Origin: Pseudobacteriovorax sp.
Lineage (GTDB): Bacteria; Bdellovibrionota_B; Oligoflexia; Oligoflexales; Oligoflexaceae
Assembly: GCA_013215145.1 (NCBI GenBank)
Contig: JABSRP010000026.1
Location: 62,001 to 126,000 of the forward strand
Length of the DNA: 64,000 nucleotides
Direction: 5' to 3'
Both the position numbers and the translations under genes were made by a program. The first letter of the stretch is position 1, and every line of letters starts with the position of its first letter. The notes under the pieces were generated by a model, which was given only the letters and a program-made list of their open reading frames with translations, had not been told where the DNA came from and ran no database searches. This document shows positions 1 through 7,550 of the stretch, one piece after another.

Positions 1-5
1 GTTTA

Positions 6-611
6 ATGCTACAAAAAGTACTAAGGTTCCAAGTACCCTCCGATATTACGGTAGCCAAAGCAAAACTTGTTGTGTTTGACTTTGAGACCACCGGTCTCGA
101 TTCAACCAAAGATCGTATTATTGAGATCGGTGCCTTGGCTGTGGAAGACGGTAAGGCCGTTGGTGAGTTTTCGACTCTCATCAAACCTGATATTCTGCTA
201 CCAGAGACGGCAGCTAAAATTACAGGAATCACCGAAGCAATGTTGGCTGACAAACCATCCATTGAAGATAAGTGGGGCGAGTTTCTAGCATTTATCGAAG
301 GCTCCATACTAGTGGCCCACAATGCAGAATTCGATATGGCTTTTCTTAGACGAGCGAGTGCTCGACTCGGGTACCAAGTGCACTGGCCATGTTTTTGTAC
401 TCTTAAGCTAGCAAGACAACTACTTCCTGATCTAGAGAGCAAAAACCTCGACTCATTGGCTCAACATTACGGGCTGACGTTTGAGGCTAGGCACAGATCT
501 ATTGGTGACTGTAAGGTGACCAGTGCAGTGTTGCAATCGTTTTTAACCAACGAAGGAAAATCGCTTAAATCTTGGGAAGATTTTTCTCCCTATGCAGTTA
601 ACGATCAGTAA
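6..611 (+). CDS. DEDDh-family 3'-5' exonuclease (DnaQ/PolC epsilon-like)
   Basis: The protein is a stand-alone exonuclease domain of 201 residues. All five expected acidic/His positions can be seen: D25 and E27 in FDFETTG, D110 in HNAEFD, and H163 and D168 in RHRSIGD. This set defines the DEDDh subclass (DNA polymerase III epsilon, the exonuclease part of PolC, RNase T and relatives), which removes nucleotides from 3' ends with two metal ions. No polymerase, GIY-YIG or BRCT domain is attached, so whether it proofreads or works in repair or RNA processing cannot be told from sequence. No in-frame stop separates the ATG from the window edge, so the true start could lie further upstream. The carboxylase operon begins 28 bases downstream. 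Confidence 0.85.
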   Translation: MLQKVLRFQVPSDITVAKAKLVVFDFETTGLDSTKDRIIEIGALAVEDGKAVGEFSTLIKPDILLPETAAKITGITEAMLADKPSIEDKWGEFLAFIEGSILVAHNAEFDMAFLRRASARLGYQVHWPCFCTLKLARQLLPDLESKNLDSLAQHYGLTFEARHRSIGDCKVTSAVLQSFLTNEGKSLKSWEDFSPYAVNDQ

Positions 612-639
612 TATTCTTTAAAGGGCAGAAGGAAAACAC

Positions 640-2244
640 ATGTTCATCCAAACAAAAGTCGACCCAGAAGACGGCGACTTTAAGGCAAATTATGAGTTTC
701 ATAGCGCACTCGCCGAAGATCTTGACGCAAAAAAACAGGCTGCCTTAGAAGGTGGTGGAGCACGCACTAAAGAAAAACTTGCCGCACAAGGAAAGATGCC
801 TGTTAGGGAAAGGATCGAAGGTCTGATTGATCCGGGTACAAGCTTTCTTGAGCTTTCTACTCTAGCCGGAAAAGATCTTTATGATACTGATGTTCCGTCG
901 GCGGGTATTGTCACAGGTGTGGGGACCATCCACGGTAGGCCTTGCATGATCGTGGCGAATGATCCTTCCGTCAAAGGCGGCACATACTTTCCCGTAACTG
1001 TTAAAAAGCACCTTCGCGCTCAAGAGATAGCTGCGGAGAATCACTTGCCCTGTATTTATCTTGTGGATTCAGGTGGAGCGTTCCTGCCGATGCAAGACGA
1101 GGTGTTTCCGGATAAAGACGATTTTGGTCGCATATTTTATAACCAGGCGCGGATGAGTGCAGCTGGGATCCCTCAAATCTCTGCCGTTCATGGGTTCTGC
1201 ACAGCTGGTGGGGCATACATTCCTGCCATGTCAGATCAAAGTGTGATTGTAAAAGGTACGGGAACCATTTTCCTCGCAGGCCCTCCTCTTGTTAAGGCAG
1301 CTACAGGAGAAGATGTTACCGCGGAAGATCTGGGAGGAGCCAAGGTCCATACCAGTATCAGCGGAGTTGCCGATCATATGGCCGAGTCTGACGCTCATGC
1401 ACTAGAGATACTTAGACAGATTGTGCGCTACTTGGGACCTAGTAAACGAGCGGCGACCCAATTGATCGATCCACAGGAACCATTTTACTCCCGGGAGAGT
1501 ATTATGGGCCTACTTCCCAAGGATCCAAAAAAGGCTTTTGACATCAGAGAGGTCATTGCCCGCATCGTTGATGGATCAGAATTATTCGAATTTAAACCCA
1601 ACTACGGAACCACCTTAGTCACAGGCTTTGCTCATATAGAAGGGATACCGGTCGGTATTATCGCAAATAATGGAGTCCTGTTCTCAGAAAGCGCCTTAAA
1701 AGGCTGTCACTTTATTGAACTTTGCACACAAGAAAATATTCCGATCCTATTTTTACAAAATGTCACCGGCTTTATCGTAGGTAAAAAATATGAACACGGC
1801 GGTATAGCCAAAGATGGTGCAAAATTGGTCCACGCCGTTGCCAATGCCAATGTCCCTAAGCTAACCCTCATCGTTGGAGGAAGTTATGGTGCCGGTAACT
1901 ATGGTATGTGCGGACGGGCCTATAATCCGAAATTTCTGTTTATGTGGCCCAATGCGAAAATATCGGTCATGGGAGGCGAGCAAGCTGCCAATGTCCTTGC
2001 TACGGTAAAAGAGCAACAGTTGGCTAAAAAGGGGGTTTCATTATCTCCTGAGGAACTCGCAGACATAAAAAATCCCATCCTGGCAAAGTATGAAACAGAA
2101 AGCTCTGCTTACTACTCCTCGGCAAGAATTTGGGACGATGGGGTGATCGACCCTAGGGATACCCGTAAGACTTTAGCGATGGCACTGGCCGCGACATTAC
2201 ATCAGGACTGGGAGCCGACAAAAAACGGAATTTTCCGCATGTAA
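640..2244 (+). CDS. mccB: Acyl-CoA carboxylase, carboxyltransferase beta subunit (methylcrotonyl-CoA carboxylase type)
   Basis: This 534-residue protein has the length and motifs of methylcrotonyl- or geranyl-CoA carboxylase beta subunits. It consists of two crotonase-fold halves, with an acyl-CoA oxyanion region around residues 184-200 ([12 protein letters not shown]) and the [14 protein letters not shown] stretch typical of MCC. It transfers carboxyl from biotin to the acyl-CoA gamma carbon; for MCC this is 3-methylcrotonyl-CoA to 3-methylglutaconyl-CoA in leucine breakdown. An AGAAGGA ribosome site precedes the ATG. The alpha subunit lies two genes downstream with an AtuA-like gene between. 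That order also fits geranyl-CoA carboxylase of acyclic terpene degradation, so the substrate is uncertain although the family is not. Confidence 0.9.
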   Translation: MFIQTKVDPEDGDFKANYEFHSALAEDLDAKKQAALEGGGARTKEKLAAQGKMPVRERIEGLIDPGTSFLELSTLAGKDLYDTDVPSAGIVTGVGTIHGRPCMIVANDPSVKGGTYFPVTVKKHLRAQEIAAENHLPCIYLVDSGGAFLPMQDEVFPDKDDFGRIFYNQARMSAAGIPQISAVHGFCTAGGAYIPAMSDQSVIVKGTGTIFLAGPPLVKAATGEDVTAEDLGGAKVHTSISGVADHMAESDAHALEILRQIVRYLGPSKRAATQLIDPQEPFYSRESIMGLLPKDPKKAFDIREVIARIVDGSELFEFKPNYGTTLVTGFAHIEGIPVGIIANNGVLFSESALKGCHFIELCTQENIPILFLQNVTGFIVGKKYEHGGIAKDGAKLVHAVANANVPKLTLIVGGSYGAGNYGMCGRAYNPKFLFMWPNAKISVMGGEQAANVLATVKEQQLAKKGVSLSPEELADIKNPILAKYETESSAYYSSARIWDDGVIDPRDTRKTLAMALAATLHQDWEPTKNGIFRM

Positions 2245-2295
2245 CACAAAATCGAAGAAAACATTTGATATCAATAGGATTAATTTGGGGGCAAC

Positions 2296-4080
2296 ATGTC
2301 TGTGAAAACAATTAAAATAGGTAACGCTGGTGGCTATTGGGGCGACGATCCTTCGGCTTTGGAGCGTCAGGTCAATGGTGGACGACTAGACTATATCACT
2401 ATGGATTTTCTCGCTGAAATAACCATGTCCATCATGCAGAAACAGCAGTCACGTGATCCGGAAGCTGGTTATGCTAAAGATTTTATCGGTATGCTAAAAC
2501 CAATACTGAAAAAGATCGTTGCTGACAAGACAACCATCATCACCAACGCGGGAGGCATCAACCCGAAAAGCTGCGCCAACGCCATCATGAATCTTGGCAA
2601 AGAGCTCGGTGTCGAACCCAAGATCTCTATCGTATACGGTGACGACATCATCGGCGATATCGACGAGGTTATGAAAAAAGGCGCTAGCTTCCAAAACATG
2701 GAAACTGGTGAAGAATTCAACAGCGTCAAAGACAAAATCGAAGCTGCGAATATTTATTTTGGTGCTGCTCCTGTGGTAGAAGCCTTAAAAGATAATCCAG
2801 ATATTATTATCACTGGCCGTGTGACGGATACTGGTATCACCATGGCAGCGATGGTTCATGAGTTTGGTTGGTCCCTTGATGACTGGGATAAGCTTGCTCA
2901 TGGTATCGTAGCAGGTCACATTATGGAATGTGGCACTCAGGCAACTGGCGGTAACTTTACTGACTGGGAAAAAGTCGAATCATTCGACAACGTTGGATTT
3001 CCGATTGTTGAGGTATCGGAAACTGGTGAGTTCACCGTCACTAAGCATGAAGGTACTGGTGGATTGGTGAGCGTCGACACTGTCCGCGAGCAGTTGTTTT
3101 ATGAAATGGGTCATCCAGGTGCTTACATTACTCCTGATGTGATTGCCGATTTCACAACGATTCATCTTGAGCAGCAATCTCCAGGGCGCGTAAGGGTTTC
3201 TGGAGTTAAGGGATACGCACCGACTCCACTTTACAAAGTTTCCATGGCTTACGAGGATGGATTTAAGGCACAGGGTTCTATTATTATCTCTGGTCCCAAT
3301 GCCAGAGCCAAAGCAGAGACATTTGCTAAAATCTTTTGGAATCGCTGTGGAACTGATTACTTGGAAACCAGCACAGAATATGTGGGTTGGAATGCATGCC
3401 AAAGATCTCTTGTCAAACGCGATGACGGTAACGAGATCTTGCTTCGCCTTGGCGTAAGGGCTGAGGATGAAAAAACCATTCGAAAATTCGCAAAGCTGAT
3501 CCCTTCGCTTATCCTCAGTGGACCTCCAGGAGTGGCTGTGCTCGGCGGCGTTCCGCGCCCGCAAAAGGTTGTGAGCTATTGGCCAGCACTACTAAGCAAA
3601 GATATCTGTCATCCTTATATTGCCAAGTTTGAGAACGGCCAGCTTGTTGATGAGAAGATGGTCACAAACACAGCCACGGGAAACTTTGTCCCAGATGACC
3701 AAGCCACCACCGTAGCCGTCAAAGCCAACGCTAGCATCGAAGATGTGATAGCTGAGCAAAAGCCCAATTGGGTTCTCCTAAGTGAGCTTTGCCTAGGTCG
3801 CAGTGGTGATAAGGGAGATATGTGTAACATCGGGGTCATGGCCCGAGACCAAGCGTCCTACGATTACCTAAAGACTTACTTGACAGCACAAAGAGTGAAA
3901 AACTTTTTCCAAGAGCTCTGTCAGGGTACGGTAACGCGGTATGAATTACCTAACATGCTTGGTTTCAACTTCCTGCTTGATAGCGCCTTAGGGGGCGGGG
4001 GAACAAAAACCCTCAGGCTTGATGCTCAGGGCAAAACCTTTGCACAAGCCCTACTAGCGCAAAGAGTTCCTAAACCTTAG
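2296..4080 (+). CDS. AtuA-like acyclic terpene utilisation family protein (DUF1446)
   Basis: The 594-residue product matches the AtuA/DUF1446 family. It has an N-terminal GNAGGYWGDDP stretch, the conserved DYITMDFLAEITM segment and an inner ITGRVTDTG motif. A C-terminal module of about 100 residues begins near SELCLGRSGDKGDMCNIGV and corresponds to the AtuA ferredoxin-fold domain. Long family members carry both parts, as here. The biochemical role is not established; in Pseudomonas AtuA is needed for growth on citronellol-type terpenes, and homologues often sit beside acyl-CoA carboxylases. Here it lies between the beta and alpha carboxylase subunits, with a G-rich ribosome site 4 bases before the ATG. 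It probably serves the same pathway. Confidence 0.8.
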   Translation: MSVKTIKIGNAGGYWGDDPSALERQVNGGRLDYITMDFLAEITMSIMQKQQSRDPEAGYAKDFIGMLKPILKKIVADKTTIITNAGGINPKSCANAIMNLGKELGVEPKISIVYGDDIIGDIDEVMKKGASFQNMETGEEFNSVKDKIEAANIYFGAAPVVEALKDNPDIIITGRVTDTGITMAAMVHEFGWSLDDWDKLAHGIVAGHIMECGTQATGGNFTDWEKVESFDNVGFPIVEVSETGEFTVTKHEGTGGLVSVDTVREQLFYEMGHPGAYITPDVIADFTTIHLEQQSPGRVRVSGVKGYAPTPLYKVSMAYEDGFKAQGSIIISGPNARAKAETFAKIFWNRCGTDYLETSTEYVGWNACQRSLVKRDDGNEILLRLGVRAEDEKTIRKFAKLIPSLILSGPPGVAVLGGVPRPQKVVSYWPALLSKDICHPYIAKFENGQLVDEKMVTNTATGNFVPDDQATTVAVKANASIEDVIAEQKPNWVLLSELCLGRSGDKGDMCNIGVMARDQASYDYLKTYLTAQRVKNFFQELCQGTVTRYELPNMLGFNFLLDSALGGGGTKTLRLDAQGKTFAQALLAQRVPKP

Positions 4081-4088
4081 TAGATAGT

Positions 4089-4132
4089 CCGGGGACAAAG
4101 ATCCCCCAATAATTCTGGGGGTAAAAGCCCCT
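4089..4132 (+). promoter_or_regulatory. Alternating G-run/C-run leader with mutually exclusive hairpins before mccA
   Basis: Four short complementary blocks lie between the AtuA-like stop and the alpha-subunit start: G-run 4091-4094, C-run 4103-4107, G-run 4117-4121 and C-run 4128-4131. Blocks 1:2, 2:3 and 3:4 can pair. The 2:3 hairpin (CCCCCA/TGGGGG, 7-base loop) is perfect. The ribosome site AGGA of mccA follows at about 4140. The pairing is seen directly; any attenuation or translational control is inference. Confidence 0.4.
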
Positions 4133-4149
4133 ACCTCATAGGATGACCG

Positions 4150-6090
4150 ATGAAAAAAATTAAGCGCCTATTCATTGCAAACAGAGGCGAAATTGCTCGC
4201 CGCATTGCCTTGGCGGCAAAAGCTCATGGATGTGATTCTTTCTGTATCTCGGAAGTCGACACCATACCAGACTATCTTCAAGGACTGATTACTGACACGA
4301 TTAAAGTGGATGAAGAATCACCCGCTGTATACCTCGATCAGGACCTCATGATATCCTTTGCTAAGCAGGTTGACGCAGACGCTATCCATCCGGGTTTCGG
4401 GTTCCTATCAGAAAATGCTGACTTCGCGCAAAAAGTAACCGAAGCCGGCCTGATTTGGGTGGGACCTAATGCGAAGGCAATCTCAGCCATGGCTTCGAAG
4501 GCAGCTGCCCGTGACTTGGCCACATCAGCTTCTGTCCCCTGTGTGCCTGGGATTCAAAATCTAACAGCTGAATCCAACATCGATCAGGTACGCAATTTTG
4601 CCGAAACCTATGGGTTTCCTATACTGATTAAAGCGGCTTTAGGTGGCGGTGGAAAAGGTATGAGAGTCGTCCGAGAGATGACTGAGATCGAAGAAAACAT
4701 GGCAAGAGCTGGCTCAGAAGCACTCAACTCATTCGGTGACAGCAATCTAATCGTCGAACGATTTCTCGAAAACCCACGGCATGTTGAGGTTCAAATTCTT
4801 GGTGATCAACAAGGCAACGTCCTAGCCGTGGGAGATAGGGACTGTTCGGTACAAAGACGGCACCAAAAAATTATTGAGGAGTCGCCAGCGCCTTTTATTC
4901 ATGAGATCACACGAAAGAAAATGCACGAAGCTGCTGTGAACTTAGCTAAGCAAGTTGGCTACTATTCGGCTGGTACAGTTGAATATTTGCTGGAAGGTGC
5001 CGATGACTCTGAGGAGCAGAACTTCTATTTTCTCGAAATGAATACCCGACTACAAGTAGAGCATCCTGTTACTGAAGAGGTCCACGGTTGTGATTTGGTC
5101 CGTTGGCAGCTTCGAGTTGCTGAGGGAGAAAACATCGAGCATATTAGAACAGAGCCCATGGGACACAGTGTCGAAGCACGTATATATGCTGAAGATCCAG
5201 CCAAAGATTTTATGCCCTCGCCTGGAAAGATCCATTGCTTTGTTCCTTATGTTGGTGAGGGAATCCGCTGGGAAATCGGTCTTGATACCATCGATGAGGT
5301 CTCAGGAAAGTTTGACCCTATGATTGCCAAAGTCATTGCCACGGGAACGAATCGTCATGATGCTTTATCAAAGCTAGCCAAAGCGATTGATAAGACTATA
5401 ATGAATGGTCCAGATAACAATATGAATCTGCTTTCTGCTATCTGCCGGGACGAGAGATTTCGTTCGATCATTGATGGAACTAGGTACATTGCTGACAATC
5501 TGGATGGGCTACAGAGAGGTATCGAAAGTCAGAAACTGAGGTATGATCCAATCTCAAAGGACGCCTTCAATTTCCTTTCTCGTAAAGGACCTAGACAAGT
5601 TCATACTGATACTACCAGTAGGGTATTCCAGGAGACGTCTGCCTTAATCCAATCCACGACCCAAGATACTTATCTGTCAAAGGTGTATGAGGGACAAATC
5701 GTATCTTTTGGAAACGGCAGCTATCAAAATCAGGGAGGTCTCATTCCATTTTTATGGTCTATGACCCAAACGCCATCCGGTACTGAATACTATTGTAATA
5801 TCGAAGGTACGACCTTTAGAAAGCAGCTCGCAAGGGGGGCGTCCGCGGGGAATCGGGACGCCGACAACCAGGACGCAATTATTGCTCCGGTTCCGGGCAA
5901 ACTGATCAAATTATTGATCGAACCGGGCTCGGAAGTTCAGGAGAAGAGTACTGTGTTGATCCTTGAATCCATGAAGATGGAATTTGAGGTTAAGGCGCCA
6001 AGAAATGGTGTTGTCGACGCCATCCATTTCGCTGAGGGTTCGCAGGTTGACCCGGACAACGTGATCGTCACACTCCAAAAGCAAAGCTAA
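4150..6090 (+). CDS. mccA: Acyl-CoA carboxylase alpha subunit: biotin carboxylase plus biotin carrier domain
   Basis: This 646-residue biotin-dependent subunit has a biotin carboxylase N-terminal part (residues 1 to about 445) and an ATP-grasp glycine loop GGGGKGM. The loop is followed by conserved catalytic stretches such as FLEMNTRLQVEHPVTE. The C-terminal biotinyl domain carries ESMKM with the biotin-accepting lysine at residue 609. It carboxylates its own biotin with ATP and bicarbonate and passes the carboxyl to the beta subunit encoded at the head of the operon. The domain order and length are those of MCC/GCC alpha subunits. The gene ends just before a strong intrinsic terminator, so this is the last gene of the operon. 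Confidence 0.92.
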   Translation: MKKIKRLFIANRGEIARRIALAAKAHGCDSFCISEVDTIPDYLQGLITDTIKVDEESPAVYLDQDLMISFAKQVDADAIHPGFGFLSENADFAQKVTEAGLIWVGPNAKAISAMASKAAARDLATSASVPCVPGIQNLTAESNIDQVRNFAETYGFPILIKAALGGGGKGMRVVREMTEIEENMARAGSEALNSFGDSNLIVERFLENPRHVEVQILGDQQGNVLAVGDRDCSVQRRHQKIIEESPAPFIHEITRKKMHEAAVNLAKQVGYYSAGTVEYLLEGADDSEEQNFYFLEMNTRLQVEHPVTEEVHGCDLVRWQLRVAEGENIEHIRTEPMGHSVEARIYAEDPAKDFMPSPGKIHCFVPYVGEGIRWEIGLDTIDEVSGKFDPMIAKVIATGTNRHDALSKLAKAIDKTIMNGPDNNMNLLSAICRDERFRSIIDGTRYIADNLDGLQRGIESQKLRYDPISKDAFNFLSRKGPRQVHTDTTSRVFQETSALIQSTTQDTYLSKVYEGQIVSFGNGSYQNQGGLIPFLWSMTQTPSGTEYYCNIEGTTFRKQLARGASAGNRDADNQDAIIAPVPGKLIKLLIEPGSEVQEKSTVLILESMKMEFEVKAPRNGVVDAIHFAEGSQVDPDNVIVTLQKQS

Positions 6091-6096
6091 TGACTT

Positions 6097-6132
6097 AATA
6101 GCCCTTAGTTCACCTTTACTGAGGGCTATTTT
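6097..6132 (+). terminator. Rho-independent terminator of the carboxylase operon
   Basis: A 13-base arm (6097-6109) pairs with 6118-6130 across an 8-base loop, with one G-U pair, and the stem runs into four T residues. It lies 6 bases after the mccA stop. Confidence 0.85.
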
Positions 6133-6265
6133 AGGCCTAATTCCAAGAAGTTACCAACTGTAGCAGCTATCTCCTTCTAAAAACTTCAGAATCCTCACAA
6201 ATTTACCGAAACACATAGAGACGGGATGAATTTTTGCCTAGTGTTTTATATCTAGTGGGGGACAC

Positions 6266-7546
6266 ATGAGAGTTTTCTTGACCATGGTAATTGGTCTCGG
6301 CCTTATCGCTTGCGAAGAGAGCTATCAAAAATCAGCGCCATTCCAAGCGCCAGAGACTCTTAAAGATAGTGCTGACATCAGAGCACAAGGAGATCTCATT
6401 CCTACAAACCCTACGGCGGGACAAGTCGGAGGCAAGGCAGACTTTCTTGATCCCATAGAAAGTCAACGACGGGCAGAAATCAATGTTATTCAGCCTATCG
6501 TCTGGGGTACCTCCATGGGCGGGATTTCCACTTCCACAACCCTTGCTGAAGCCAAACAGATCCTTGCCAATCCAGTGTCTCAATCTACGAGCTTTACCAT
6601 CTACTCCGAGTCCCTTGCAGTGTTCTGGAGCGGCATCGACCCTAACGTTCCTCTTATACTGGTCGCCCTTGAAGGCTATGCAGGAAAATTACAACTACCG
6701 GCACCCTATCCTGCAATTTCAACAAAGTCGGACTTAACACCCTACCTCTCCTCCGAAAGTGACGGTGATGAGTTTGCTAGAGCCCTAGAGAGAAGCTTTC
6801 AAGGTCAGCCGAACACATTCGATTGTATCGCCTCTCGCACCTGTCGTGTCTTACGGTACGACGATGGAAGCCAGGAAATAGATTTCTCCAACGGACAGAT
6901 CATCATGAATGCCGATTTAACGGTAAGAGATATTTATACGCCGTTGCCACAGACTCTGCCTCCGAGATTAACTGGAGATGTCAATCTTCAGGCAACTACC
7001 ATAGGAACCTACGCTTTAGCAACATCGCGTGTCACGCTAGAAGCTGGCCAAGAGCAAGCCCTTGATCTTGTAAGATCTCCGTTTAGCCAATACGCCGAGC
7101 CTAGATTTGATTCCATCCTGGAAGGGTTCGTGCTGTACTACGACGATCTTAATTTTGGTGTTCAATGGGGGGAGCAGAACACTGTTAGCCTCATGTTTGC
7201 GCGAAAAAACTACATAGGTGATATTCTTTTTGATGTGGGAAGCGATACCAGAAAGAAAATTGGTGATAGCCTAATTGATCTTATGACAGTCGATGATCAA
7301 CCCAACGATACCACAACTGACGATGTATTAGTCAGCACCACAGCGCCGGCACTCATCCGTGATTTGGATCGCTTGATCAACCAAAGAGCGGCTGACTATA
7401 ACTGCATTACGGAGAGCACCTGCGAGCTTAAAGTCTTCTTTGATCGATTCGAGCTCAACCTCAACACCAGCACCATTGTCGTCGATCGCAACAATCAACT
7501 GACATTAAATACAGCTGCCGTTCACGCAGCGCGTTTTGAGATATAG
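6266..7546 (+). CDS. Lipoprotein of unknown function with two related modules
   Basis: The first 16 residues are a short lipoprotein signal (hydrophobic stretch ending LIAC, Cys16). The mature part seems to contain two copies of one module. The first ends with a C-x5-C loop (C187 and C193, DCIASRTC) followed by a beta-rich tail. The second ends the same way (C380 and C386, NCITESTC) near the C terminus. The preceding segments (residues about 78-145 and 255-310) also look alike. The start is backed by a GGGGGA ribosome site. The stop overlaps the longest reading frame of the next gene, and protease and barrel genes follow, which suggests one envelope operon. No family is recognised; function unknown. 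Confidence 0.8.
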   Translation: MRVFLTMVIGLGLIACEESYQKSAPFQAPETLKDSADIRAQGDLIPTNPTAGQVGGKADFLDPIESQRRAEINVIQPIVWGTSMGGISTSTTLAEAKQILANPVSQSTSFTIYSESLAVFWSGIDPNVPLILVALEGYAGKLQLPAPYPAISTKSDLTPYLSSESDGDEFARALERSFQGQPNTFDCIASRTCRVLRYDDGSQEIDFSNGQIIMNADLTVRDIYTPLPQTLPPRLTGDVNLQATTIGTYALATSRVTLEAGQEQALDLVRSPFSQYAEPRFDSILEGFVLYYDDLNFGVQWGEQNTVSLMFARKNYIGDILFDVGSDTRKKIGDSLIDLMTVDDQPNDTTTDDVLVSTTAPALIRDLDRLINQRAADYNCITESTCELKVFFDRFELNLNTSTIVVDRNNQLTLNTAAVHAARFEI

Positions 7547-7550
7547 TTCT

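Noticed and set aside
2980..3564. Long antisense frame (194 residues) inside the AtuA-like gene
   Set aside because: It lies fully within a well-supported gene, with no start signal or recognisable motifs.
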